The translations under genes and the position numbers were made by a program. The notes below the pieces were generated by a model. It had not been told where the DNA came from. It did not search any database and saw nothing but the letters and a program-made list of their open reading frames with translations. 6,984 nt of DNA from Deltaproteobacteria bacterium UBA5754 (GTDB taxonomy: Bacteria; Desulfobacterota; Dissulfuribacteria; Dissulfuribacterales; UBA5754): positions 1 through 6,984 of the forward strand of contig DIFG01000045.1 of the NCBI GenBank assembly GCA_002419025.1. The letters are read 5' to 3'. Of the stretch, positions 1 to 6,913 are shown in pieces. The number at the start of each line of letters is the position of its first letter. The stretch's first letter is position 1.

Positions 1-61
1 CACACAAAATGACGAAGAACCTTTTATTTCCACACTTGCAGACCTTTCTTGCTGTTTAGAT
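1..61. other. Short AT-richer leader before the UbiD-family gene
   Basis: This stretch is visibly richer in A and T than the rest of the window, as expected of a region between genes. I see no convincing -35/-10 pair and no Shine-Dalgarno sequence before the ATG at 62. The reading frame of the downstream gene stays open through it to the left edge, so an upstream extension of that gene cannot be excluded from this window alone. Confidence 0.4.
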
Positions 62-1888
62 ATGAGTTACGGCTCTCTCTCAGAATGCATTCTGGATCTG
101 GAACGAAACGGCCACCTTATCCGAATCCGGAAAAGCGTCTCCCCATACCTCGAGATGGCGGAGATCCATCGGAGGGTTTCAGAGGCAGGAGGGCCCGCCA
201 TCCTCTACGAGCGCGTGGAAGGATGCCGGTTCCCGGCGGTCTCGAACCTCTTTGGCACCATCGAAAGGTGCAGGTTCATATTCCGGCACACACTCGATCG
301 GACCAGGCGCCTGCTTGCACTGAAGGCATTTCCGGAAGCCGCCTTACGCTCTCCCATCCCAACCCTCTCTGCCCTGCTACACACCCCCCATGCCCTTCCG
401 AGACGGATGAAAAACGGTCCGGTTCTCGCCGAAAGGATCACTATCAGAGATCTGCCTCCGATCATCTCCTGGCCCCGGGACGGGGGACCGTTCATCACCC
501 TTCCCCAAGTCTATTCAGAAGCCCCGGATAGACCTGGAATCCTCCACTCCAATCTGGGCATGTATCGGATACAGCTCGCCGGAAACGAATACGGGCAGGA
601 TGAGATCGGCCTCCACTACCAGATCCACCGAGGGATCGGGGTCCACCACGCCGCAGCCCTTGCATGCGGCAAACCCCTCAAGGTGAGCATCTTTGTGGGC
701 GGCCCGCCCGCCCACACCCTTGCGGCCGTACTCCCCCTCCCAGAGGGGCTTCCGGAGGTCCTCTTCGCCGGGCTCATGGCAGGACGAAGATTCCGGTACA
801 CAGTGAGGAACGGCCACGTGATCTCTGCGGATGCCGACTTCTGCATCCTTGGGACCGTCCACCCAGGCGAAACACGGCCGGAAGGGCCTTTCGGCGACCA
901 CTTGGGCTACTACAGCCTCATCCACCCGTTTCCGTTCATTCAGGTCCAGTCGGTTTACTGCCGAAAGGACCCGGTCTGGCCTTTCACTGTTGTGGGGCGC
1001 CCGCCCCAAGAAGATACGTCCTTCGGAAAACTCATCCATGAACTCACGGCCTCGCTCGTTCCCCGGGAGATCCCTGGACTAAGGGCGATCCATGCAGTGG
1101 ACGCGGCTGGGGTCCATCCCCTGCTACTCGCCATCGGAAGCGAAAGGTACGTTCCCTACCAGAAAAGGCGTCCAATGGAGCTCCTCACCACTGCCAACGC
1201 CCTGCTCGGCTTCGGCCAGTGCTCTCTTGCCAAGTATCTCCTGATCGTGGCTTGCGAAGACGCGCCCGGCCTTGACATCCAGGACGTTCCAGCGTTTTTC
1301 CTCCATCTACTTGAACGGATCGACTGGAGACGCGACCTCCACTTCCAGACCTCAACCACCATAGACACCCTGGACTACACGGGCACCGGGCTCAACGAGG
1401 GATCCAAGGTCGTGATCGCCGCTGCCGGAGAAAGAAAACGGGTTCTGGCCCGCGAGATCCCTGCCGGTCTGACCCTCCCTGAAGGCTATGGGGCAGCTGT
1501 CTCACCCATCCCCGGGATCCTTGTGGTCCAGGGACCTGCTTTTCAGGACTATGAATCCGAAAAGACCGGAATGGTAAGACTTACTTCTCATCTCACCCAG
1601 GAGCGACTTTCCGGCTTCCCTCTTGTCGTCCTTGTGGATGACGCGAATTTCTGCGCCCATTCCTTCAAAAATTTCCTCTGGGTGACGTTCACCAGGTCCG
1701 ACCCTGCCCGTGACATCCATGGCGTCGATCCCTTCATCGAGTATAAACACTGGGGGTGTCATGGGCCCCTCATCATCGACGCCCGTGTCAAACCCCATCA
1801 CGCCCCCGCCCTTGTGGAAGACCCCGACGTAACCCGTCGGGTGGAAAGGCTTGCGGCGGCCGGGGGACCACTGCACGGCATCATATGA
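62..1888 (+). CDS. UbiD-family decarboxylase, long (608 aa) form
   Basis: The protein belongs to the UbiD family: cytoplasmic, prenylated-FMN- and metal-dependent (de)carboxylases acting on aromatic or unsaturated acids, as in ubiquinone or menaquinone synthesis. The N-terminus (YGSLSECILDLERNGHLIRI, residues 3-22) is a normal UbiD start. The cofactor and active-site core is seen in NLGMYRIQL (164-172), GLHYQIHRGIG (183-193, with a likely catalytic Arg190), GGPPAHTLAAVLPLP (213-227), and PEGPFGDHLGYY (273-284). Glu274 and Asp279 of the last motif match the two acidic residues of the known Arg-Glu-Asp/Glu triad. VGRPPQED (311-318) follows. E. coli UbiD is about 500 aa; the extra length lies in the C-terminal third, which contains a repeated segment (391-455 and 519-583) and ends in a His/Cys-rich stretch, KHWGCHGPLIIDAR (562-575). 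The substrate is not evident: no UbiX prenyltransferase or quinone gene is nearby. The ATG at 62 is chosen because it fits the family N-terminus, although no ribosome binding site is visible. Confidence 0.9.
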   Translation: MSYGSLSECILDLERNGHLIRIRKSVSPYLEMAEIHRRVSEAGGPAILYERVEGCRFPAVSNLFGTIERCRFIFRHTLDRTRRLLALKAFPEAALRSPIPTLSALLHTPHALPRRMKNGPVLAERITIRDLPPIISWPRDGGPFITLPQVYSEAPDRPGILHSNLGMYRIQLAGNEYGQDEIGLHYQIHRGIGVHHAAALACGKPLKVSIFVGGPPAHTLAAVLPLPEGLPEVLFAGLMAGRRFRYTVRNGHVISADADFCILGTVHPGETRPEGPFGDHLGYYSLIHPFPFIQVQSVYCRKDPVWPFTVVGRPPQEDTSFGKLIHELTASLVPREIPGLRAIHAVDAAGVHPLLLAIGSERYVPYQKRRPMELLTTANALLGFGQCSLAKYLLIVACEDAPGLDIQDVPAFFLHLLERIDWRRDLHFQTSTTIDTLDYTGTGLNEGSKVVIAAAGERKRVLAREIPAGLTLPEGYGAAVSPIPGILVVQGPAFQDYESEKTGMVRLTSHLTQERLSGFPLVVLVDDANFCAHSFKNFLWVTFTRSDPARDIHGVDPFIEYKHWGCHGPLIIDARVKPHHAPALVEDPDVTRRVERLAAAGGPLHGII

Positions 1889-1899
1889 TCCCCGATCAT
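1885..1899. repeat. Small inverted repeat overlapping the UbiD-family gene stop codon
   Basis: ATGATC (1885-1890) and GATCAT (1894-1899) are perfect reverse complements separated by CCC, and the TGA stop lies inside the left arm. An overlapping perfect 10-base palindrome, ATCATATGAT, occupies 1880-1889. No T-tract follows, so this is not a standard intrinsic terminator. It may simply be chance. Confidence 0.35.
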
Positions 1900-1939
1900 T
1901 CGTGGACGGCTTTGGGATTGTGCTCCCCCGGTCCTTTCA

Positions 1940-1948
1940 TGCTATATT
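1940..1948 (+). promoter_or_regulatory. Candidate extended -10 promoter for the OmpA-like gene
   Basis: TGCTATATT reads as a TGn extension followed by TATATT, which matches the sigma-70 -10 consensus at five of six positions. The only upstream -35-like hexamer is a poor TTGTGC at 1918-1923 with a long 19-base spacer, so activity would rest on the extended -10. A start near 1955 would give a leader of roughly 45 bases before the ATG at 2002. The site lies in the largest intergenic gap and in its most AT-rich part, which supports it; there is no other evidence. Confidence 0.4.
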
Positions 1949-1986
1949 TTTGAAGTACAGAATGATGTCATGCCACTCACAAAACC

Positions 1987-1995
1987 AAAGGAGGT
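1987..1995 (+). promoter_or_regulatory. Strong ribosome binding site of the OmpA-like gene
   Basis: AAAGGAGGT is a near-perfect match to the anti-Shine-Dalgarno sequence and sits six bases before the ATG at 2002. It fixes that start and predicts high translation, as is common for abundant envelope lipoproteins. It is the strongest such site in the window. Confidence 0.85.
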
Positions 1996-2001
1996 CACGC
2001 T

Positions 2002-2661
2002 ATGGATAACAGATGGATCGCCGCTGGGGTCGGACTCACCCTTTTGACGGGTGTAGGCGGATGCACGCCGCCCGAGACCAAGACGGGAAAGGGCGCAGTC
2101 TACGGAACGGCAGGTGGGGCCGCCGCAGGGGCCATCATCGGCCAAGCGGTCAGCCATGACACCAAGGGCACCCTCATCGGAACGGCCATCGGCGCTGCGG
2201 TCGGGGGGCTCGCCGGTACAGGCATAGGGCGCTACATGGACAATCAGGAACAGGCCCTCAGGAGCGCCATGGCACACTCAAACGCCACTTCCATACAGCG
2301 TACCGGGGATGCCATCTCCGTCACCTTCAAGGGCGATGTCCTTTTTCCCACCGGGTCAAGCGCCATCCAGCCGGGCGCCTATGTGGAAATCGACCGAATG
2401 GCCCAGGTACTACAGCAGTATCCCGAGACCCGCATCCGTATCGAGGGCCATACGGACAGCACCGGCTCCGAACAGACCAATCTGGAGCTCTCCCAGAGAC
2501 GTGCCGAGGCCGTAAAAACCGCCCTCATCTCCCGCGGCATCGCACCGGAAAGGGTCACCGCCCTTGGATACGGCGAGAGCAGGCCGATCGCAAGCAATGC
2601 CACCCCTGAAGGACGCCAGCTCAACCGAAGGGTGGAGGTCTTCATCGAACCCCGGGTCTGA
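2002..2661 (+). CDS. YiaD-like OmpA-family outer-membrane lipoprotein
   Basis: The 219-aa protein starts with a lipoprotein signal peptide: Arg4, a hydrophobic stretch (about 5-17) and the lipobox VGGC with Cys21 as the predicted lipidated residue. Residue +2 is Thr, not Asp, which fits outer-membrane sorting. Residues 29-76 are glycine zippers with repeated GxxxG spacing, such as GTAGGAAAGAIIG (35-47) and GTAIGAAVGGLAGTGIG (60-76). The C-terminal OmpA domain (about 105-216) binds peptidoglycan: EGHTDSTG (148-155), LSQRRAEAV (163-171) and NRRVEV (208-213). Asp152 and Arg167 are spaced exactly like the diaminopimelate-binding Asp/Arg pair of OmpA. Domain order, length and many local matches resemble E. 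coli YiaD from memory. The likely role is to tether the outer membrane to the cell wall. It has its own promoter candidate and ribosome binding site, and glgC follows after six bases. Confidence 0.93.
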   Translation: MDNRWIAAGVGLTLLTGVGGCTPPETKTGKGAVYGTAGGAAAGAIIGQAVSHDTKGTLIGTAIGAAVGGLAGTGIGRYMDNQEQALRSAMAHSNATSIQRTGDAISVTFKGDVLFPTGSSAIQPGAYVEIDRMAQVLQQYPETRIRIEGHTDSTGSEQTNLELSQRRAEAVKTALISRGIAPERVTALGYGESRPIASNATPEGRQLNRRVEVFIEPRV

Positions 2662-2667
2662 GAAAAA

Positions 2668-3924
2668 ATGCGCGAAACCCTTGCCATGATCCTGGCCGGC
2701 GGTGTTGGAAGCCGCCTCAATGTCCTCGTGAGCCACCGGGCAAAACCTGCCGTACCTTTTGGCGGAATCTACAGGATCATCGACTTCGCCCTGTCTAACA
2801 CCATGAACTCCGGACTCACCAGGGCCGCGGTACTCACCCAGTACAAACCGCTCTCCCTCATGCGACACATCAGCACCGGGGCCGCATGGGACTTCACCGG
2901 CCGCACCCGGATCATCGAGATCCTGCCTCCACGGACCGGCGAGAAGGATTCGGACTGGTACAAGGGCACCGCTGACGCCGTCCGTCAGAACATGGACTTC
3001 ATCGAGGCCCGCCCATCCCGGCAGATCCTCATCCTCTCCGGCGACCACGTCTACCACATGGACTACAGGGACATGGTGAACCACCACCGGAAAACCGGGG
3101 CCGAGGTCACGGTCGCCATGATGCCTGTCCCGTGGGAGGATACGCACCACTTCGGCATCGGCATCCTGGACGAGGCGGGGCGCATCGTGGATTGGGAGGA
3201 AAAACCCAAAAAGGCCCGCTCCAACCTGGCATCCATGGGGATCTATGTCTTCAATACCCCTTATCTCCTCGACGCTTTGAGGCGCACGAAAGACATGGAC
3301 TTCGGCCACCACATCATTCCACAGGCCCTGGCCGACGAGGTCCTCTATGCATACCGGTTCAACGGGTACTGGAGGGACGTGGGCACTATCCACGCATTCT
3401 GGGATGCGAACATGGACCTCATTCGCCCGGCGAGCGGGCTCTCTCCCGAGAACTGGGGGATCGCTACGAACCTCGACTGCGACCTTCCTTACGATCGACC
3501 GCCCATCGAGATCCATCCCGGGGCACGTGTTGCCAACTCGGCGATTTCCCCTGGATGCTCCATCCACGGGACCGTCGTCAATTCGGTCCTATCTCCGGGG
3601 GTCAAGGTGGAAAGAGGCGCCGAGGTCCACGATTCGGTCCTCATGCATGACGGCCTCGTCGAGACAGGGGCCATCCTCAACAGGGTCATCGCAGACAAAC
3701 ATGTTTCCATAGGACCTGACTGCCGAATCGGAATCGGTGATCCATCCATTCCGAACGAGCGGTATCCCACGCATCTCACAACGGGGCTCACGGTCATCGG
3801 CAAGTGGGCAGTCTGTCCTGCCGGCACAAAAGTGGGGACGAACTGCGTTGTGGGACCCCGTGTCTCCGAGACCTCTTGGGCCGGCATCCCATCCCTCCCG
3901 GACGGAGGCACCAAAGAGGCCTGA
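2668..3924 (+). CDS. glgC: Glucose-1-phosphate adenylyltransferase (ADP-glucose pyrophosphorylase)
   Basis: GlgC makes ADP-glucose from ATP and glucose 1-phosphate, the committed step of bacterial glycogen synthesis, in the cytoplasm. The 418-aa protein has the N-terminal nucleotidyltransferase domain: LAGGVGSRL (9-17), RAKPAVPFGG (24-33), YRIIDFALSN (35-44), WYKGTADAVRQN (97-108), SGDHVYHMDY (124-133, with the metal-binding Asp126), EEKP (177-180, with the sugar-phosphate Lys179), SMGIY (189-193), DFG (211-213) and YWRDVGT (234-240). The C-terminal part (about 280-400) is a left-handed beta-helix of hexapeptide-like repeats. The length is close to E. coli GlgC (431 aa), which has a longer N-terminus. 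Val13, Val21 and His23 replace E. coli Arg29, Thr37 and the activator-site Lys39, so regulation may differ. The start lies six bases after the preceding stop with only a weak GAG/A-rich site, suggesting translational coupling. No glgA or glgB is in the window, so another NDP-sugar role is possible but less likely. Confidence 0.9.
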   Translation: MRETLAMILAGGVGSRLNVLVSHRAKPAVPFGGIYRIIDFALSNTMNSGLTRAAVLTQYKPLSLMRHISTGAAWDFTGRTRIIEILPPRTGEKDSDWYKGTADAVRQNMDFIEARPSRQILILSGDHVYHMDYRDMVNHHRKTGAEVTVAMMPVPWEDTHHFGIGILDEAGRIVDWEEKPKKARSNLASMGIYVFNTPYLLDALRRTKDMDFGHHIIPQALADEVLYAYRFNGYWRDVGTIHAFWDANMDLIRPASGLSPENWGIATNLDCDLPYDRPPIEIHPGARVANSAISPGCSIHGTVVNSVLSPGVKVERGAEVHDSVLMHDGLVETGAILNRVIADKHVSIGPDCRIGIGDPSIPNERYPTHLTTGLTVIGKWAVCPAGTKVGTNCVVGPRVSETSWAGIPSLPDGGTKEA

Positions 3925-3960
3925 TCCTTAACCACTGCCATCACCGATTTCTCCCCTCTG

Positions 3961-3966
3961 AAAGGA
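3961..3966 (+). promoter_or_regulatory. Ribosome binding site of glyQ
   Basis: AAAGGA lies eight bases before the ATG at 3975. It decides the glyQ start: the same frame is open upstream to an ATG at 3804 inside glgC, but that 57-residue extension has no family resemblance and overlaps a well-supported gene. Confidence 0.75.
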
Positions 3967-3974
3967 CATCTTCC

Positions 3975-4841
3975 ATGACCTTCCAGGAGCTCATCACGAG
4001 CCTCAACGAATACTGGCAACGCCAGGGCTGTCTCCTCCTCCAGCCCTACGACATGGAGGTCGGGGCCGGGACCTTTCATCCGGCCACATTCCTCCGGTCC
4101 ATCGGGCCGGACCCGTGGCGCGTGGCCTATGTCCAGCCTTCCCGAAGACCTACGGACGGCCGCTACGGCGAGAACCCCAACCGCCTCCAGCACTACTACC
4201 AGTACCAGGTGATCCTCAAACCCTCCCCTGACGACGTGCAGGACCTCTACCTCGCAAGCCTCGCCTCCTTCGGGCTTGATCTCGCGGACCACGACGTCCG
4301 TTTCGTGGAGGACGACTGGGAATCCCCCACCCTCGGGGCCTGGGGGCTTGGCTGGGAGGTCTGGCTCGACGGGATGGAGATCACCCAATTCACCTACTTC
4401 CAGCAGGTCGGAGGCCTGGACGTGAGACCCGTCTGCGCCGAGATCACCTACGGCCTCGAGCGGATCGCCATGTATCTCCAGGGCGTGAACAATGTATATG
4501 ACCTCCTCTGGAACAAAACGGTCCGCTACGGAGAGGTCCACCACCGGGACGAGGTGGAGTTCTCCTGCTATAATTTCGAGGCGGCTGACGTGGACGCCCT
4601 CAAACAGGTCTTTTCTCTTGCCGAGGCGCAAGGACATGCCCTCATAAACCGGGGACTCGTCCTCCCTGCCTATGACCAGTGCCTCAAGTGTTCGCACGCC
4701 TTCAATCTCCTCGATGCCAGGGGCGCCATCAGCGTGGCCGAACGGACCGCGTACATCGGACGGGTCCGGAACCTGGCCAGGGCCGTGGCCGAGGGATATT
4801 CTGCAAGCCTCGTGCCTGCAAAACGGGGAGATGCCTCATGA
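3975..4841 (+). CDS. glyQ: Glycyl-tRNA synthetase alpha subunit
   Basis: This is the catalytic alpha subunit of the bacterial alpha2beta2 glycyl-tRNA synthetase, a class II enzyme that activates glycine with ATP and charges tRNA-Gly. The 288-aa product matches the usual length of about 290-300. It begins MTFQELITSLNEYW and continues with QGCLLLQPYDMEVGAGT (17-33), the class II motif 2 region YVQPSRRPTDGRYGENPNR (52-70), the WESPTLGAWGLGWEVW block (115-130), and the motif 3 arginine region AEITYGLERIAMY (155-167). The C-terminal helices contain AISVAERTAYIGRVRNLA (251-268). The start is set by the AAAGGA site at 3961 and by family N-termini. glgC ends 50 bases upstream with no terminator between, so read-through from glgC is plausible. 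The stop codon overlaps the glyS start. Confidence 0.97.
   Translation: MTFQELITSLNEYWQRQGCLLLQPYDMEVGAGTFHPATFLRSIGPDPWRVAYVQPSRRPTDGRYGENPNRLQHYYQYQVILKPSPDDVQDLYLASLASFGLDLADHDVRFVEDDWESPTLGAWGLGWEVWLDGMEITQFTYFQQVGGLDVRPVCAEITYGLERIAMYLQGVNNVYDLLWNKTVRYGEVHHRDEVEFSCYNFEAADVDALKQVFSLAEAQGHALINRGLVLPAYDQCLKCSHAFNLLDARGAISVAERTAYIGRVRNLARAVAEGYSASLVPAKRGDAS
4825..4830 (+). promoter_or_regulatory. Ribosome binding site of glyS inside the glyQ end
   Basis: GGGGAG sits seven bases before the glyS ATG at 4838, within the last codons of glyQ. Together with the ATGA overlap this fixes the glyS start over in-frame upstream codons and indicates coupled translation of the two subunits. Confidence 0.7.
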
Positions 4842-6913
4842 CCGCCAAGAACCTCCTTCTCGAGATCGGGACCGAAGAACTCCCCGCTTCCTTTCTCTCC
4901 CCTGCCATGGAGGACATGGAACGCCTCGCAAGGGAAGGGTTTTCCTCCCACCGCCTCGGGCACGGTGGGATTCGGACCTGCGCCACCCCGAGACGCCTCG
5001 TCATTTCGGTCTCAGACCTTGCAGAAAGGAGCGAAGACAGGAACGAGAGGATCGTCGGTCCCCCTGCCAAGGTGGCATTTGGACCGGACGGCCTGCCCAC
5101 CAGGGCTGCCGAGGGCTTTGCCCGAAACAACGGAATCCCGGTTTCGGAGCTATCCATCGAGGAGACCGAACGCGGCCCCTATGTAGTTGCGCGGAAACAC
5201 CTCGCCGGAAGACCGGTCCGCGAGATCCTTCCCGACCTCCTTCCCCGACTCGTCCTCGCCATCCCCTTCGCAAAATCCATGCGCTGGGGTGACTTCGATG
5301 TGCGATTTGCACGCCCCATTCGATGGATCTGCGCCCTATACGGAAAAGATGTCATCCCCTTCGAGATCGCTGGCGTCAGGGCTGGCGCCGAGAGCCGTGG
5401 ACACCGTTTCGCTTCTTCCGGATCCATCCCTGCATCCTCGGATCTCCAAAGCTTCGAAAAGGCCCTTGCAGAAAAGGGGGTCATCCTGGACGCGCACGAG
5501 CGGAGGCGCATCCTCTGTGCCGAGGCGGAGAAGGCCGCCGCGCAAGTCGGAGGTGCCATCCTCCCTGACGACGAGCTCGCCGCGGTCAATGCGGGGCTCA
5601 CCGAGTGGCCCAGGGCGATCCTCGGCTCCTTTGACAGGCGGTTCCTCGCACTCCCCAGGGACGTACTCATCACATCCATGCGTGAGCACCAAAAATACTT
5701 CGCCGTGGTGGACGGGAAGGGAGAGCTCCTTCCTCACTTCGTCGCCATCACCAACACCCTCTCGAAGAGGCCGGACATCGTGAGATCCGGTCATGAACGG
5801 GTCCTTTCCGCCCGGCTCTCTGACGCCGAATTCTTCTACTCAGAGGACACAAAACGGCCCCTTGAGGACCTGGTCCCAAGGCTCGGCGGGGTCGTCTTCC
5901 ACAAGGGTCTCGGCACCCTTCTCGCAAAGACCCGCCGGGTGGAGACAGGGGCACGCCGAATCTGCATGGACATTGCCCCGGAGCTCGCCTCCATTGTGGA
6001 AAGGGCTGCACATCTTGCAAAGGCCGACCTCGTCTCGGGCATGGTGGGCGAGTTTCCCACGCTCCAGGGTGTCATGGGCCGGGAGTATGCGCGTGTCTCT
6101 GGCGAAGATCCACGGGTAGCAGATGCCATTGCCGAGCACTACCTCCCATTGCGTGCAGGCGGAGATCTTCCGGCAAGCCTGGCAGGGGCCGTCCTTGCCA
6201 TTGCCGACAAGATGGACACCATCTGTGCCACCTTTGCCCTCGGGCTCCAGCCCACGGGCGCTGCCGACCCATACGGATTGAGAAGACTCGCCCTTGGGGT
6301 CATGCACATCCTCGAGAGGCGAGACATCTCCCTATCCCTGGCCACACTCATCGGCGAGGCCCTCCTCCAGATCGAACCCCATCTCCCCATCCGTCCGGGC
6401 CTCGCGGACGAGATCCTCCAGTTCTTCCTTCGAAGATTCCATCACGACCTCGTCTCCCGTGGCAGGGATGCGGACATCATCGAGGCCGCAACCCGTTCCG
6501 GATTCGGCGACGTGCCGGACTGCCTTGCCCGCATCCATGCCCTCTCAGAGGCCCGCACGAGTCCGGAGTTCGAGGACCTCAGCGCGGCCTTCAAGCGCGT
6601 CATGAACATTTTAAAGGGCTTTCCAGGCGGCTCCGTCTCCCCGGAACTCCTGAAGGAAGACCAGGAACGCGACCTCTTCAACGCCTTCTTGAAGACAGAA
6701 GCAGCCGTCGATCCCCTCATCGAAGCACGGCGATACCCAGAGGCCATGGAGGGCCTCATCGGGCTCAAGGCGCCCATCGACCGATTCTTCGACTCGGTCA
6801 TGGTCATGGTCGAGGACCCAGCCGTGCGGGAGAACCGTCTCGCCCTCCTCTGGCACGTATCCCGTCTCTTCCTCCGGGTCGGGGACCTCTCGGCCATCCA
6901 GCCCCGGCAGTAG
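4838..6913 (+). CDS. glyS: Glycyl-tRNA synthetase beta subunit
   Basis: The beta subunit recognises and binds tRNA-Gly in the alpha2beta2 enzyme. The 691-aa length is typical of the family. The signature N-terminus LLLEIGTEELP (6-16) is present, followed by CATPRRLV (48-55), the KSMRWGDFDVRFARPIRWI block (146-164), RGHRF (187-191), MREHQKYF (281-288), VAITNT (302-307) and ARLSDAEFFYSED (325-337). An HD-like domain follows, with AAHLAKADLVSGMVGEFPTLQG (390-411, including His392 and Asp397), and then ADPYGLRR (476-483). The C-terminal helical anticodon-binding region contains AFKRVMNI (584-591) and FFDSVMVMVED (650-660). The ATG overlaps the glyQ stop by four bases, so the subunits are probably made in matched amounts. 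It ends in TAG, whereas the other four genes end in TGA. No frameshift or missing domain is seen. Confidence 0.97.
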   Translation: MTAKNLLLEIGTEELPASFLSPAMEDMERLAREGFSSHRLGHGGIRTCATPRRLVISVSDLAERSEDRNERIVGPPAKVAFGPDGLPTRAAEGFARNNGIPVSELSIEETERGPYVVARKHLAGRPVREILPDLLPRLVLAIPFAKSMRWGDFDVRFARPIRWICALYGKDVIPFEIAGVRAGAESRGHRFASSGSIPASSDLQSFEKALAEKGVILDAHERRRILCAEAEKAAAQVGGAILPDDELAAVNAGLTEWPRAILGSFDRRFLALPRDVLITSMREHQKYFAVVDGKGELLPHFVAITNTLSKRPDIVRSGHERVLSARLSDAEFFYSEDTKRPLEDLVPRLGGVVFHKGLGTLLAKTRRVETGARRICMDIAPELASIVERAAHLAKADLVSGMVGEFPTLQGVMGREYARVSGEDPRVADAIAEHYLPLRAGGDLPASLAGAVLAIADKMDTICATFALGLQPTGAADPYGLRRLALGVMHILERRDISLSLATLIGEALLQIEPHLPIRPGLADEILQFFLRRFHHDLVSRGRDADIIEAATRSGFGDVPDCLARIHALSEARTSPEFEDLSAAFKRVMNILKGFPGGSVSPELLKEDQERDLFNAFLKTEAAVDPLIEARRYPEAMEGLIGLKAPIDRFFDSVMVMVEDPAVRENRLALLWHVSRLFLRVGDLSAIQPRQ

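Noticed and set aside
36..64. TTGCAG and GATATG spaced by 17 bases as a promoter for the UbiD-like gene
   Set aside because: The -10 would overlap the start codon, so transcription would begin inside the gene; the matches are also weak.
49..531. 160-codon + strand open frame overlapping the start of the UbiD-like gene
   Set aside because: It is a shadow in another frame, rich in Arg, Pro and Ser, with no domain; the overlapping UbiD-family frame has clear conserved motifs.
2410..3567. Long open frame on the minus strand (385 codons) opposite glgC and the end of the lipoprotein gene
   Set aside because: Its codons lie exactly in register with glgC codons on the other strand, so stops could arise only from sense TTA, CTA or TCA codons, which are rare in this C/G-biased gene. 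The predicted protein has no recognisable domain, and both sense genes are well supported.
3804..3974. 57-codon N-terminal extension of glyQ
   Set aside because: The extension overlaps glgC, does not resemble GlyQ N-termini, and a good ribosome binding site precedes the ATG at 3975.
3489..4697. Long open frame on the minus strand (402 codons) opposite glgC and glyQ
   Set aside because: It is in register with glyQ codons, and the same codon-bias explanation applies. The product is low-complexity and unlike known families, and it crosses two solid genes.
4679..4837. 53-codon N-terminal extension of glyS
   Set aside because: It lies entirely inside glyQ. The family N-terminus (LLLEIGTEELP) begins just after the ATG at 4838, which has its own ribosome binding site.
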